Below are positions 8,490 to 18,666 of a stretch of 64,000 nt of DNA, in pieces. Source of the stretch: G965226155 sp965226155 (GTDB taxonomy: Bacteria > Pseudomonadota > Gammaproteobacteria > Eutrophobiales > Eutrophobiaceae); assembly GCA_965226155.1 (NCBI GenBank), contig OZ245331.1, positions 186,001-250,000 of the forward strand. Direction: 5' to 3'. The position numbers and the translations under genes are program-made. The notes under the pieces are model-generated. The model was not told the DNA's origin, did no database searches, and saw only the letters and a list, made by a program, of their open reading frames with translations. The first letter of the stretch is position 1. Every line of letters begins with the position of its first letter.

Positions 8490-10282
8490 GCATGTCCATC
8501 ATACATAGCATCAACTTCGTTGGAATATTTTCCCAGTACCTCTCTTCTTTTCATTTTAAGTGTCGCTGTCAAAAGTTCATTATCAACAGTCCACGGGTCT
8601 GTAAGACATGTTATTTTATACACTTTGGCATACCCTGGAAAATCACGGAGGCACTCTGCCACACGCTCCAGTAATTTTTTCACTACTATCTCACTTTTTG
8701 TATCCTGGTTTTCCAAATCTTCATCATAAACATAGCGCTGCCAGTGTTGCTCATTCAATACAACAAGAGCGGATAAATATGGTCTAGACTCACCAACGAC
8801 CATGACTTGGTCGAATAAAATATCTGCACTGATGCTGAGCTCCATATCTACTGGTGAGACCTTTTCCCCATTTGACATAACAATAATATCCTTTATCCTA
8901 CCGGTGATAAATAAACAACCATCTTCAAAATTGGCTTTGTCACCTGTATGTAGCCAGCTATCATTATCTTTGACCTCATCAGTAGCATCCGTATCCTGCC
9001 AATATCCCATCATGACGTTATCGCCTCTCACTAGTAGTTCGTTATTTTCATCTATCTTAATTTCCACACCGGGCAATGGCGGCCCGATACTGGCAGGGAT
9101 ATGTTTGGATTGAATATTCACACTGACAACCGGGCTGGTCTCAGTCAGGCCATAACCTTGGAATACAGGTATATCTAAACTAATAAAGACCCTCGAAATC
9201 TCCGGGGACAAAGCCGCACCACCACAGATCGCTACTTTCAGGTTGCCGCCAAGTTTGGCCATCAACTTATCTGCGACTAATTTTTTCATTAATGGCCAAA
9301 GAAACAGTAATGGTCCGGGGCTGGTACGCCCTTGCATATATTCAAAACGGGTCCAGCCGACATGTATTGCCAGCCGGAACATTGCACGGGAAATGATTGA
9401 TTGTTTTTCGAGGTTTCCCATCAACTTTGTATACATCTTTTCGAAAATCCTCGGTACGGTAATCAGGCCGGTAGGCTTGACCATGAGTAAATCCTCCGGC
9501 AGGTCTTGTATGCTTCTTGAATGGGCGACTGTAGCGCCCAACATTATAGGCAGATAGTATCCGACGGTACGTTCAAACGTATGGGACAGGGGCAAAAATG
9601 ACAGGAATAATTCCTTATTGGTAGCAAGATGTGTCTGTGCACAACTGTAGACATTACTCAAAATATTTCTGTGACTTAGCATGACCCCTTTTGGTCGACC
9701 TGTCGTCCCGGATGTGTAAACGATCGTTGCGAGATCCCCAGGAGATAATACCGGCCGGGTGACTCCTGCCTTTTGATTTGACATCCACTCTTCAAGATTT
9801 AGCAGTCGCTTGTCATGCGGTGTAACCGTATTTGAAATCGTCACTATCCGCTTTAGTGTACGGATTTCTTTTAATTTCGGTTGTATTCTTTGCCACTGTT
9901 GCGACCCACCTAATAGCAAAAACTTTGCGCCGGAATGTTTTAGGATGTAATGAACGTTGTTGGCACGGTCATCGGTATAGAGGGGCACTACAACCAGACC
10001 CAATGCCAATGCAGCTTGATCAAATTTTACCCAGAAACGCGAATTCCTTGCCATAACCGCTACCCTGTCTCCAGGTTCTAGCTCTTCCATAGCCAGGGCT
10101 TTTTGCCATCGTTCTACTTCTTTTGCTATTTCAGCCCAAGTGATATCCATCCACACATCGTTTAATACATCATAAAAACGGTAGGCACATGCTTCAGGGG
10201 TTTTGGTGACTCGATTATTGAACAAGCCAGGCAGAGTGCCGGCCTCGATTGCTGAAATAGTGTCCTTAGATAAGGGTTTCAT
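8483..10282 (-). CDS. Long-chain fatty acid--CoA ligase (AMP-forming, FAA1 type)
   Basis: The 599-residue adenylate-forming enzyme carries the ATP/AMP motif YTSGTTGRPKGVML at 189-202, the A5 motif YGLTET at 377-382, the A7 motif HTGD ending at 448, and the C-terminal GRIKDIIVMSNGEKVSP hinge/lysine region near 460-476. The N-terminal layout matches FAA1-type long-chain acyl-CoA synthetases, somewhat unlike E. coli FadD. It activates free fatty acids to acyl-CoA at the inner membrane. Its ATG immediately follows the TAA of the upstream hydratase/dehydrogenase gene, so the two are in one operon, consistent with beta-oxidation. Confidence 0.9.
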   Translation of the reverse strand: MKPLSKDTISAIEAGTLPGLFNNRVTKTPEACAYRFYDVLNDVWMDITWAEIAKEVERWQKALAMEELEPGDRVAVMARNSRFWVKFDQAALALGLVVVPLYTDDRANNVHYILKHSGAKFLLLGGSQQWQRIQPKLKEIRTLKRIVTISNTVTPHDKRLLNLEEWMSNQKAGVTRPVLSPGDLATIVYTSGTTGRPKGVMLSHRNILSNVYSCAQTHLATNKELFLSFLPLSHTFERTVGYYLPIMLGATVAHSRSIQDLPEDLLMVKPTGLITVPRIFEKMYTKLMGNLEKQSIISRAMFRLAIHVGWTRFEYMQGRTSPGPLLFLWPLMKKLVADKLMAKLGGNLKVAICGGAALSPEISRVFISLDIPVFQGYGLTETSPVVSVNIQSKHIPASIGPPLPGVEIKIDENNELLVRGDNVMMGYWQDTDATDEVKDNDSWLHTGDKANFEDGCLFITGRIKDIIVMSNGEKVSPVDMELSISADILFDQVMVVGESRPYLSALVVLNEQHWQRYVYDEDLENQDTKSEIVVKKLLERVAECLRDFPGYAKVYKITCLTDPWTVDNELLTATLKMKRREVLGKYSNEVDAMYDGHAV

Positions 10283-12328
10283 TTAATGGGTCAAATATTT
10301 CTGCCAATGTCCAGACGGTTCGAATCTATCGCCATGTGTAGTATGTAATGATGATAATTCAGCATAGACTTTTTCATATCCTCTGGTCTTTGCGTAATTC
10401 ATAGGTCCACCGCGGAATGGGGCAAACCCAGTGCCAAATATCATACCCGCATCTAAAAGGTCTTCATCTTCCACAATTCCCTCGCCCAAACATGCAATAC
10501 ATTCATTTAATATTCTCATAACCAACCGCTGTTCAATATTTTTAAAAGCAGAACCATTAGATGAGATTTTTTCTTTGACCGGTTTCCCTTTTTTGTGCTG
10601 GTAAAAACCTTTGCCATTTTTCTTGCCCAGCTTTCCTTGCTCAACCATATCCACAAGTTTTTCAGGAATCATGATGTTAATCCTTTCAGATAGATTTTTT
10701 GCTACAGACAAACAAATATCGAGGCCTACGGTATCCGCCAATTCAACTGGCCCCATAGGCATGCCGAATTCCATTGCGGCTTTATCTATCATTTCTGGTT
10801 TTATTCCTTCTTCAAACATCAGCATGGCTTCCATTAGATAGGGAGTGAGAATTCGATTCACTAAGAAGCCAGGAGAGCTTTTAACGGGAAGAGGAAGCCG
10901 TCCTATTTTTTTGCAAAAAGTTGCAGCCCTTTCAAAGCATTCGTGTGACGTATTTTCCGCACTGACTACTTCCACCAATTGCATCCTTGCTACTGGATTG
11001 AAAAAATGAATCCCAACGAGACGCTCTGGTGCTTTGAGTGATTTGCTTATTGTTTCCAAAGGAATACTTGAGGTATTCGTTGCTAATATGGCATCGTCCC
11101 TCACCTGTCCTTCAAGTTCTTTAAACAATTCGGTTTTAGCATTGATGTCTTCAATGATAGCCTCAATAATAACATCCATTTTTTCGAATTTTGCTGAATC
11201 AATTGTTGGGATCAGTCGATCCATCACTGCTTGAATTCGCCTGGGATGTTTCAGTTTCCTTTTGAAAAGCGTGTGCGCCCGTTTTATCGCGGGGGCTATG
11301 TACTTAGGTTCTCGATCCTGTAGCCCTACCGTCATCCCTCGCAGAGCACACCAAGCCGCGATATCACCACCCATCACACCAGCGCCGAAAACATGAACGT
11401 GAGCGGGTTTAAAATCTCGTGAAACACCAAATGATTTCAATCTCTGTTGTAATAGATACACGCGAACAAGGTTCCTCGAAGCTTCATTAATAGTCAGTTG
11501 TGCAACTGAGTTCGCCTCACCGTTCAACATGGCAGTATCATTGCCGCCAAACTGTTCCCAAACGCTTATCAGAGCAAACGGTGCTGGGTAATGATCCTGT
11601 TGAAGCTTCTTTGCGGTCTGCATACGAAGGAATTTAGCAAAAAATTGCCTAATTGGAGTTTTGTTAACGAGTGACGGCAGTAATCCGGCCCTGCGTGGAG
11701 TAGGCTTTTGTTTAATAATGTCGGTTGCTGATTTAATAAACAGCCGGTCGGGAACGACATAATCTACAATACCAAGTTTTTTCGCTTGCCTGCCGTCCAC
11801 AGTCCTACCCTGTAACATCAGTGGTATGGCCCGGATTGGTCCGATCAACCGAACTAAGCGCATGCTACCGCCATATCCTGGATGGATCCCTAACAGAACT
11901 TCAGGAAGTCCCAGCCGGGTGTTGTCATCCTCTAATGCAATGCGGTAATCACACGCCAGTGCTAACTCCATTCCACCACCGAGACAAAATCCATTGATCA
12001 AACTAAGCGTTGGGCATGTCAATGCTTCTAGCTTGTCAAATATCGATTGTCCCCGTTTCAACATCGTCAAGGCCTGATCCGCGTTCTCTATCGCGACAAA
12101 CTCATGGATGTCTGCGCCTGCAATGAACCCACTGGATTTAGCAGAGAGAATAATCAGGCCACTAGGCTGGCTTGAAGCTAAGGTATCAAGAATGTCACTG
12201 AATTCAGTCAACACCTCTGCTGAAAGAATATTAGTAGAAGAATCCTTCACATCAATATAACACCACACAACGCCACTATCGTCGGTCTCAATGCGCCAAT
12301 GTTGAAAATTTTTGTTTTCGTTCACCAC
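10283..12328 (-). CDS. Fused enoyl-CoA hydratase / 3-hydroxyacyl-CoA dehydrogenase (FadB/FadJ-like)
   Basis: The 681-residue fusion has an N-terminal crotonase domain with oxyanion-hole FIAGADIHEF and catalytic glutamates in GGGMELALACDY and GLPEVLLG. A Rossmann NAD domain (VFGAGVMGGDIAAW, about residue 310) follows, with catalytic-region HFFNPVARMQLVEVV and a duplicated C-terminal dehydrogenase domain. It performs the hydration and NAD-dependent oxidation steps of beta-oxidation. At 681 residues it is slightly shorter than E. coli FadB or FadJ. A thiolase lies 59 bp upstream and an acyl-CoA ligase directly downstream, so the local set lacks only the acyl-CoA dehydrogenase. Confidence 0.92.
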   Translation of the reverse strand: MVNENKNFQHWRIETDDSGVVWCYIDVKDSSTNILSAEVLTEFSDILDTLASSQPSGLIILSAKSSGFIAGADIHEFVAIENADQALTMLKRGQSIFDKLEALTCPTLSLINGFCLGGGMELALACDYRIALEDDNTRLGLPEVLLGIHPGYGGSMRLVRLIGPIRAIPLMLQGRTVDGRQAKKLGIVDYVVPDRLFIKSATDIIKQKPTPRRAGLLPSLVNKTPIRQFFAKFLRMQTAKKLQQDHYPAPFALISVWEQFGGNDTAMLNGEANSVAQLTINEASRNLVRVYLLQQRLKSFGVSRDFKPAHVHVFGAGVMGGDIAAWCALRGMTVGLQDREPKYIAPAIKRAHTLFKRKLKHPRRIQAVMDRLIPTIDSAKFEKMDVIIEAIIEDINAKTELFKELEGQVRDDAILATNTSSIPLETISKSLKAPERLVGIHFFNPVARMQLVEVVSAENTSHECFERAATFCKKIGRLPLPVKSSPGFLVNRILTPYLMEAMLMFEEGIKPEMIDKAAMEFGMPMGPVELADTVGLDICLSVAKNLSERINIMIPEKLVDMVEQGKLGKKNGKGFYQHKKGKPVKEKISSNGSAFKNIEQRLVMRILNECIACLGEGIVEDEDLLDAGMIFGTGFAPFRGGPMNYAKTRGYEKVYAELSSLHTTHGDRFEPSGHWQKYLTH

Positions 12329-12387
12329 TTTTTATCGTTGCTCAATATTTATTCTTTTTCAAAATCTTGCTAAGTCACGACTAGTGA

Positions 12388-13692
12388 CTATTCACGCTCA
12401 ATCAACATTGCCCCACCCTGCCCACCACCGATACAAATTGCTGCAATACCCCTGTTAGCCTGCTTCTGGGCAAGGACATAACAGAGATGCAATACAATTC
12501 TTGCCCCACTTGCCCCTACCGGATGACCTGTGGCAACTGAGCCACCATCTATATTCAACTGGTTCATATTAATTTCACCAAATGAAGAACTAAGATCCAG
12601 CTCATTCCTGCAATATTCACTGTCCTGCCAAGCCGCAACGCAAGACAATACCTGAGCGGCAAAGGCTTCATTGATTTCAAAGTAATCAATATCACTGATT
12701 TCCAAGCTCTGACGTTTCATGATCGGTGTCATCGCATGTACAGGTCCCAATCCCATTTGCTGAGGCAATAACCCGGCCCACTCACTATCAATAATCCGGC
12801 CAATCACTCGAAGATTATATTGTTTGACTGCCTCCTTACTGGCGAGGATGACCCATGCTGCACCGTCTGTAATTTGTGAACTATTTCCTGCTGTTACTTT
12901 TCCAAACTTTCGGTCGAATACCGGCTTTAGTTTCGCAAGCTTGTCAATTGAACTGTCTGGCCTGACTCCGTTGTCTAAATCATAATAATTGCCGTTATGG
13001 TCATAGATAACTTGGATTTCTCCCATCCGTCCTTCTTTTTGTGCAGCATCCAGTCGGTGGTGGCTGCTAACTGCGTACTCATCCATTTCTTCTCGACCGA
13101 TATTAAACCGGTGAGCGAGCACCTCCGCAGTCTGGCCCATGTTTAATCCAACGACAGGATCGGTCAAACCTCTCAGCAAAGCGATTACCGGCTTTAATAA
13201 TGCTGGTCGAAATTTTAATAATGTTGTGAATTTACTAGGAAGTGATTTTGCATAATTGAGCTGACCAAACCAAGTAGCCATTTGCTGGCTGAACAATAGA
13301 GGCGCATGAGACATTGATTCCGTTCCACCTGCCAACACAAGATGGGAACGACCGGCTCGGATACTACCTACAGCACAGTCAATTGCCTGCATTCCGGATC
13401 CACAGTTACGTTGTACGGTCCAACCTGGAACATGTTCACCACACCCAAGTCGCAGTGCTACAACCCGGGCAATATTCGCTTCATCAGCAGAAGGCATCAC
13501 ACAACCGAGTATGACTTCGTCAAACTTGTCGGGTTCGAATGGCTGGCGAGTCAATAATGGTCTAGCTGCTTGGACAGCAAGATCAGATGCAGTAAACGGA
13601 CCGGGCACGCCTGCTGTCTTCAAGAAAGGGCTACGGCTCCCATCAACGATATAAACTGGAACACTTTGAGAATTTTGAATATTACCAGACAA
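12388..13692 (-). CDS. Acetyl-CoA C-acyltransferase (3-ketoacyl-CoA thiolase, FadA/FadI-like)
   Basis: This 434-residue thiolase has the nucleophilic cysteine in NCGSGMQ (Cys97), the activating histidine in GHPVGASGAR (His390) and the second acid/base cysteine in CIGGGQGG (Cys420). It cleaves 3-ketoacyl-CoA to acetyl-CoA and a shortened acyl-CoA and pairs with the hydratase/dehydrogenase immediately downstream. The start is a TTG: an in-frame stop sits directly before it and AGGAG lies 8 bp upstream. It follows the Yej-type ATPase gene after only 47 bp on the same strand, so it may be cotranscribed with the transporter. Confidence 0.92.
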   Translation of the reverse strand: MSGNIQNSQSVPVYIVDGSRSPFLKTAGVPGPFTASDLAVQAARPLLTRQPFEPDKFDEVILGCVMPSADEANIARVVALRLGCGEHVPGWTVQRNCGSGMQAIDCAVGSIRAGRSHLVLAGGTESMSHAPLLFSQQMATWFGQLNYAKSLPSKFTTLLKFRPALLKPVIALLRGLTDPVVGLNMGQTAEVLAHRFNIGREEMDEYAVSSHHRLDAAQKEGRMGEIQVIYDHNGNYYDLDNGVRPDSSIDKLAKLKPVFDRKFGKVTAGNSSQITDGAAWVILASKEAVKQYNLRVIGRIIDSEWAGLLPQQMGLGPVHAMTPIMKRQSLEISDIDYFEINEAFAAQVLSCVAAWQDSEYCRNELDLSSSFGEINMNQLNIDGGSVATGHPVGASGARIVLHLCYVLAQKQANRGIAAICIGGGQGGAMLIERE

Positions 13693-13739
13693 TCATTTGC
13701 TCCTAACTTTGCACGATCATGAGGATAAACGGATTGCTT

Positions 13740-14735
13740 TTAGTTAACAAATTTCTCAGAAAAATGACAAGAAACCAGCCAATCTTGATCGTGATGTGAA
13801 GAAACTGGCCGTAACTCTGGTGATTTAGTACGGCATTTGTCCTGGACATGAGGACAACGGGTGTGAAAATGGCAACCGCTCGGCGGATTGATTGGAGAAG
13901 GTACTTCACCTGGTAATACCTCATGCCTTTTCACCTTTACAGGATCTGGTATGGGTATTGAACTGAGCAAAGCTTGTGTGTATGGATGGACAGGTTTTTT
14001 ATATAAGATTTCAGCATCGTTGATTTCAACAATTTTGCCCAGATACATAACCGCGATTCGGTCGGATACATGTTTCACGGCGGCCAGATCATGGGCAATA
14101 AAAAGCATGGTCAATTGAAGTTTACGCTGTAATTTCACAAGCAAATTTAAAATCTGTGATTGAATCGAGACATCAAGAGCAGAAACAGGTTCATCGCATA
14201 TTAACAATTTAGGGTTAAGGGCGATTGCTCTTGCAATTCCGATACGTTGTCGTTGCCCCCCTGAAAATTCATGAGGATAGCGAATTACTGAATCAGGCTG
14301 AAGGCCGACTTTTCCCAACAGGTCAAGGACCCACTGACGCCTTTGATTTCTTGTCCCCATTCCATGAATAATATAGGGCTCCTCAAGGATAGCTCCGACA
14401 GTATGTCTTGAATTCAAAGACTCCATTGGATCCTGAAAAATAATCTGCATATCCTGGCGCAGCTTCTGTATATCCGACCGTGACAAGGTCAAGACATCCT
14501 TACCAGCGAAATTGATTTCTCCCGCGGTAGGTTCATACAATCGTAATACAGACTTCGCTAAGGTACTCTTTCCACAACCTGACTCCCCTACTATACCTAG
14601 CGTTTCACCCTTTTTTATATAAAAGGAAACACCATCTACAGCGTAATTAGTGGCAATTTTCCGAAAAAATACGCCACCTCGGATTGGATAATGCATTTTT
14701 AGGTTTTCTACTTTTAGTATTGCTTCCTCGCTCAT
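13740..14735 (-). CDS. Peptide ABC transporter ATP-binding protein (OppF/DppF type)
   Basis: The 331-residue ABC ATPase has Walker A GESGCGKST at 50-58, signature FSGGQRQRIGIARA, Walker B LLICDEP and the C-terminal OppF/DppF extension with cysteines (CHFHTRCPHVQDKC) characteristic of the oligopeptide/nickel importer family, which may bind an iron-sulfur cluster. It pairs with the OppD-type ATPase whose stop overlaps its start by 4 bp. Together they replace the single fused ATPase YejF of enterobacterial Yej systems. It is the last transporter gene before the beta-oxidation genes. Confidence 0.9.
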   Translation of the reverse strand: MSEEAILKVENLKMHYPIRGGVFFRKIATNYAVDGVSFYIKKGETLGIVGESGCGKSTLAKSVLRLYEPTAGEINFAGKDVLTLSRSDIQKLRQDMQIIFQDPMESLNSRHTVGAILEEPYIIHGMGTRNQRRQWVLDLLGKVGLQPDSVIRYPHEFSGGQRQRIGIARAIALNPKLLICDEPVSALDVSIQSQILNLLVKLQRKLQLTMLFIAHDLAAVKHVSDRIAVMYLGKIVEINDAEILYKKPVHPYTQALLSSIPIPDPVKVKRHEVLPGEVPSPINPPSGCHFHTRCPHVQDKCRTKSPELRPVSSHHDQDWLVSCHFSEKFVN

Positions 14736-15733
14736 AGGCTAATGTCCCTCCAGCGTATACAAGCGACCCCATGATTCATTTTGTTCTTTAACAATTCTAC
14801 TTCTGGGTCAATACTACTGCAGTCTTCAATGCTATGATTACAGCGAGTACTAAAACGGCAACCTTCAGGCATATCGTTTAATCCAGGCACAATACCTTCA
14901 ATAGTTTTTAGTTCTGATTTAGCTGGTGTCTCTAACCGTGGTATTGAATCTAGTAATCCCTTGGTATATGGGTGTCGTGGCTCATTAAATAGATCCTTTA
15001 ACGGTGCCTGTTCTACGATGCGCCCGGCATACATTACTATTACACGATTACACATTTCGGCGATAACACCCAAATCATGGGTGATAAAAATTATTGACAT
15101 ATTAATTTCCTGCTGCAAATCTCTCATTAGATTTAATATCTGATTTTGAGTTGTTACATCTAGAGCAGTCGTTGGTTCGTCAGCAATCAGGATATCGGGT
15201 TTGCAACTCAATGCCATGGCAATCATTACCCGTTGACGCATACCCCCTGACAATTGGTGTGGATATTCACGAAGGCGCTTTCCCGGTGCCGGAATACCTA
15301 CCTTTATCAGCATATCCAGTTGGGCTTGGAAAATTTCCTCTTCAGTCATATTTGGAAAGTGAATACGGTACACCTCCCCTAATTGTTTTCCTGTTCGATG
15401 AACAGGATTCAATGCAGTCATTGGTTCTTGAAATATCATGGCAATCTTTTTACCGCGTATTTTATGCATCTCATCAATCTGTAACGACAACAAGTCCTGC
15501 CCCTGAAAGTTTATACTTCCTCTATCAACATGGCCTGCCGGTCGCGGCAACAGTCTCATAATCGATAATGCTGTAACACTTTTCCCACAACCTGATTCAC
15601 CAACAAGCCCAAGCGTCTCGCCTCGAACCAGGTCAAAATTGATTTTATCTATTACTTCTACACTGTGATCATCGATATCGAACGATGTAGCTAGGTTTTT
15701 AACAGACAGGATGACTTGAGAGGATTCTGACAT
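14732..15733 (-). CDS. Peptide ABC transporter ATP-binding protein (OppD/DppD type)
   Basis: The 333-residue ABC ATPase has Walker A GESGCGKSV at about 45-53, signature LSGGMRQRVMIAMAL, Walker B ILIADEPTTALDVT and a C-terminal CRFSTRCNHSIEDC segment typical of the OppD family. It overlaps OppF by 4 bp downstream, and its start shares the last base of the solute-binding protein gene upstream, so translation is tightly coupled. It supplies half of the nucleotide-binding dimer for the YejBE-like permeases. Confidence 0.9.
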   Translation of the reverse strand: MSESSQVILSVKNLATSFDIDDHSVEVIDKINFDLVRGETLGLVGESGCGKSVTALSIMRLLPRPAGHVDRGSINFQGQDLLSLQIDEMHKIRGKKIAMIFQEPMTALNPVHRTGKQLGEVYRIHFPNMTEEEIFQAQLDMLIKVGIPAPGKRLREYPHQLSGGMRQRVMIAMALSCKPDILIADEPTTALDVTTQNQILNLMRDLQQEINMSIIFITHDLGVIAEMCNRVIVMYAGRIVEQAPLKDLFNEPRHPYTKGLLDSIPRLETPAKSELKTIEGIVPGLNDMPEGCRFSTRCNHSIEDCSSIDPEVELLKNKMNHGVACIRWRDISL

Positions 15734-17601
15734 CAGTCAATCTTGAATGTGTCATCTATGATTGTTACTGGTTCAAATGAAGTATTTTGCTTTCTCGACT
15801 TTATGGTCAACTCCTTTTCTTTTACATCAATCCAGAAAAGACCACCTATATCAACAAATGGATCAAATAACGAATCACTTAATTTTGTTCCGTAGAATTT
15901 TGGTAGTTTAAGCCATCGCCAATAACCAGCCCGGGTATAAGGCGCGAGATAAGCTGGGATGAATGCACCTTGGTCATGGATCATCTGATCTAAATCTCTT
16001 GCCAGCTGCTTACGCTCTCCTACATCCACCGATTCACGATATTTCATTACTGCTGCATCAATGTCAGGATTGTCAGTGTTAGTGATATTATTCGTGCCAG
16101 TTTTATGGGCATTAACCGAATGTTGATGCTCCCAAAATGCAGGACGGATGCCAACGCCAAACCCCATAAACATAACATCATATGTTTTCTCTGTGATCTT
16201 TCTGAAGAACGATGCTGCGTCTAGTGTTTCCAACACTAGCTCAACCCCTGCTTTTTTTGCTTGCTCTTTTAAATAGACAAGATTGTCTGTATGCAATGCA
16301 CTACCGTATGTAATACGTATTGATAAGCGATTTCCTTGCTTAGTTCGGATCCCATCTGCACCGCGGTCCTGCCAGCCTGCGTCATTTAAATATTGATCTG
16401 CAAGGTCAAGATTAAACTCCCTGGCCTTGATATCCGTATTCGAGAAGTCACCATATCCTATATGAAAAGCATGCAGTCTTTGATAATCTCCTCTCAATAC
16501 AGATTTGATCATTCCATCGATATTTAGTGAATGGGCTAAGCCATACCGTACTCGTTGATCTTTGAATATTTCTTTATCCTGATTTAAGTAAAACCCAAAT
16601 GGACTACGAGGGATATCATTATAGAACCAAATTTTATGGATATAACCTTTGTCAAACATCTCTCCAGTCGCTTTTCCATGCCAATAATTTGGAAAAGATA
16701 GACTGAATACGTCTAACTCATTCTTGATAAAGTGTTGAAATGCAATTTCATTATCACGGATAACCGTATATTTAACTTTATCTACATTATATCGGTTTTG
16801 CATAAAACGAATATCTTTCGCCCACCAATCTTCTTTACGTGTCAGGGTAAGAGATTTACCTTTCTTTACATCAGTAATAATATAGGGTCCAGTGTTAGGT
16901 TCGATCTGCCAATTATAATCTGTGACCCATTTTTCATTAAGAATATGAAAATGTCTGGGCAATGGTCGGATTCCATAGTAATAGTGTAGATCTAATTCAA
17001 GTTTCGGCGTTGCTCCAGTAATACTGATGGTATGTGCATCATATTTACTTACATCTAATACCTCCTTGGTATAGTAATTGTTGTACCACGGATCGACGAT
17101 ATGTTCTGAACGCATAAAATCTAAGGTAAACATATAATCATCAGCCGTAACTGGTTTACCGTCTGACCATTTTGCTTGAGGGTGAAGCTTGTAATATACC
17201 GTGCGCTTATCCTTAGAATAAGCCCAATGTGATGCCATAATCGGTATTAATGAACCTGTTACGGGATGTATCGTTGTAAGGCGGAGTTGATTATCCAAAA
17301 TTATTGATCGATATTGATTTCCAGCATCGGGACCCACGACACGAAAGGTCAATGGAAAGGTCGTAATATAGGAAGTAATAGACCCACCCTTAGTTGCCTC
17401 TGGTGAAGAAAAGACAGGTTCATCCAAATTGGTCTCCCAGACAAGTCCATCAGGCAGGGTACTGATATGGTAGACGGGAAGTTGTTTTTCGATCGGTTCG
17501 ACGACTAATTGCTGAGCACTATCTGAAGAATCTTGTGAGCAAGCAGATATCATGATCATCACTAAGATCAGTTTGATTACATGTGTGTAGAAGTTGATCA
17601 T
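15733..17601 (-). CDS. yejA: YejA-like extracellular solute-binding lipoprotein (family 5)
   Basis: The 622-residue protein has a lipoprotein signal (lipobox I-S-A-C, cysteine at residue 21) and a full SBP_bac_5 fold. Motifs GLVWETN..PVFSSPEATKGG and SLNIDGMIKSV are typical of the YejA/cluster C group rather than OppA. E. coli YejA binds peptides including microcin C, so peptide or modified-peptide uptake is likely here. It is anchored to the inner-membrane face or periplasm. The gene lies 9 bp after the permease gene and directly before the two ATPases. Its position downstream of the permeases (B-E-A order) differs from E. coli yejABEF. Confidence 0.85.
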   Translation of the reverse strand: MINFYTHVIKLILVMIMISACSQDSSDSAQQLVVEPIEKQLPVYHISTLPDGLVWETNLDEPVFSSPEATKGGSITSYITTFPLTFRVVGPDAGNQYRSIILDNQLRLTTIHPVTGSLIPIMASHWAYSKDKRTVYYKLHPQAKWSDGKPVTADDYMFTLDFMRSEHIVDPWYNNYYTKEVLDVSKYDAHTISITGATPKLELDLHYYYGIRPLPRHFHILNEKWVTDYNWQIEPNTGPYIITDVKKGKSLTLTRKEDWWAKDIRFMQNRYNVDKVKYTVIRDNEIAFQHFIKNELDVFSLSFPNYWHGKATGEMFDKGYIHKIWFYNDIPRSPFGFYLNQDKEIFKDQRVRYGLAHSLNIDGMIKSVLRGDYQRLHAFHIGYGDFSNTDIKAREFNLDLADQYLNDAGWQDRGADGIRTKQGNRLSIRITYGSALHTDNLVYLKEQAKKAGVELVLETLDAASFFRKITEKTYDVMFMGFGVGIRPAFWEHQHSVNAHKTGTNNITNTDNPDIDAAVMKYRESVDVGERKQLARDLDQMIHDQGAFIPAYLAPYTRAGYWRWLKLPKFYGTKLSDSLFDPFVDIGGLFWIDVKEKELTIKSRKQNTSFEPVTIIDDTFKID

Positions 17602-17609
17602 CTTATCCT

Positions 17610-18662
17610 TTACTCATAAATAGTGTGTTTTTTTGGGTCAAATGCCTCGCGTATTGCTTCACCTATAAAGGTAACCATGGTTAATACCAATACCAATGCA
17701 ACAATCACGGACGAAACTATCCATGGAGATTGTAAATTCTGTGTCCCTTGTTGCAACAGTTCTCCCCAACTTGGTGTAGGAGGAGGTAATCCGAAGCCGA
17801 GAAAATCGAGTGATGTCAATGCTGTTATTCCGCTCGCCACTGAAAATGGAATAAAGGTAATCAGTATGGATACGGTATTGGGCAATATATGATAGAAAAT
17901 AATCCTCGGTGTCCCTGCACCTAATGCCCTAGCAGCAATGACATATTCACGAGCCACTTCTTTATAGGTTGCTGTACGCATGTACCAAGTCATTCCCATC
18001 CAGCTAAACAATACCATGATAATGATCAGTGACCAGAAATTGGGAACAATTATCGATGCCATTATCATGATGATATAAAGAAAAGGGATATTCGACCAGA
18101 TTTCAATCAATCTTTGAAATAGTAAATCAAAGGCACCTCCCCAATATCCCATCAGACAACCCAATGTGGTACCGACTAAATAATTACAGACTAATAGGAA
18201 CAGAGAGAAAAACATCGCGATACGGAATCCATATACCAGTCTTGCAAACACATCCCTACCGACGGTATCAGTACCAAGATAATGCTGCGTAACCCAAGAC
18301 GGGGCATAAGGTGGATACTTGTTTTCGATTAAATCGTTTTCAAAGGGATTGAAAGGGACGAGCGGCATCAGAACCCAGTTGCCCTTACCATCTTCGTCAA
18401 ATAAGGATTTCAATTGTCGGTAGTTAGTCTCATATTTATAATCAAGCCTAAAAACTTCACCGGGAATGATGGCGCCGTAAGTTGGTAGATACCAGTTACT
18501 TTCATAGTGGACTATCAACGCTCGGCTGTTTACCAGTAGCTCCGAACCCAGAGAAAGCACAATCAATACAATAATAATGACAGCTGACCAGTATCCACGC
18601 CGTATGGAACGGAAGCGGGCAAGTGTTTTAACAGTGAGCGGGCTGGGGCTGTATCCAAACAT
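17610..18662 (-). CDS. yejE: YejE-like peptide ABC transporter permease
   Basis: The frame opens at a TTG (18695) that overlaps yejB, but the ATG at 18662, just after the yejB stop, gives the typical YejE N-terminus (LARFRSIRRGYWSA). About 350 residues. There is an N-terminal helix, a large periplasmic insert (about 50-130) typical of YejE, the motif HYLGTDTVGRDVFARLVYGFRIAMF, and the EAA loop EYVIAARALGAGTPRIIFYHILPN. With YejB it forms the transmembrane channel. The start choice rests on family resemblance. Confidence 0.85.
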   Translation of the reverse strand: MFGYSPSPLTVKTLARFRSIRRGYWSAVIIIVLIVLSLGSELLVNSRALIVHYESNWYLPTYGAIIPGEVFRLDYKYETNYRQLKSLFDEDGKGNWVLMPLVPFNPFENDLIENKYPPYAPSWVTQHYLGTDTVGRDVFARLVYGFRIAMFFSLFLLVCNYLVGTTLGCLMGYWGGAFDLLFQRLIEIWSNIPFLYIIMIMASIIVPNFWSLIIIMVLFSWMGMTWYMRTATYKEVAREYVIAARALGAGTPRIIFYHILPNTVSILITFIPFSVASGITALTSLDFLGFGLPPPTPSWGELLQQGTQNLQSPWIVSSVIVALVLVLTMVTFIGEAIREAFDPKKHTIYE

Positions 18663-18666
18663 CCAG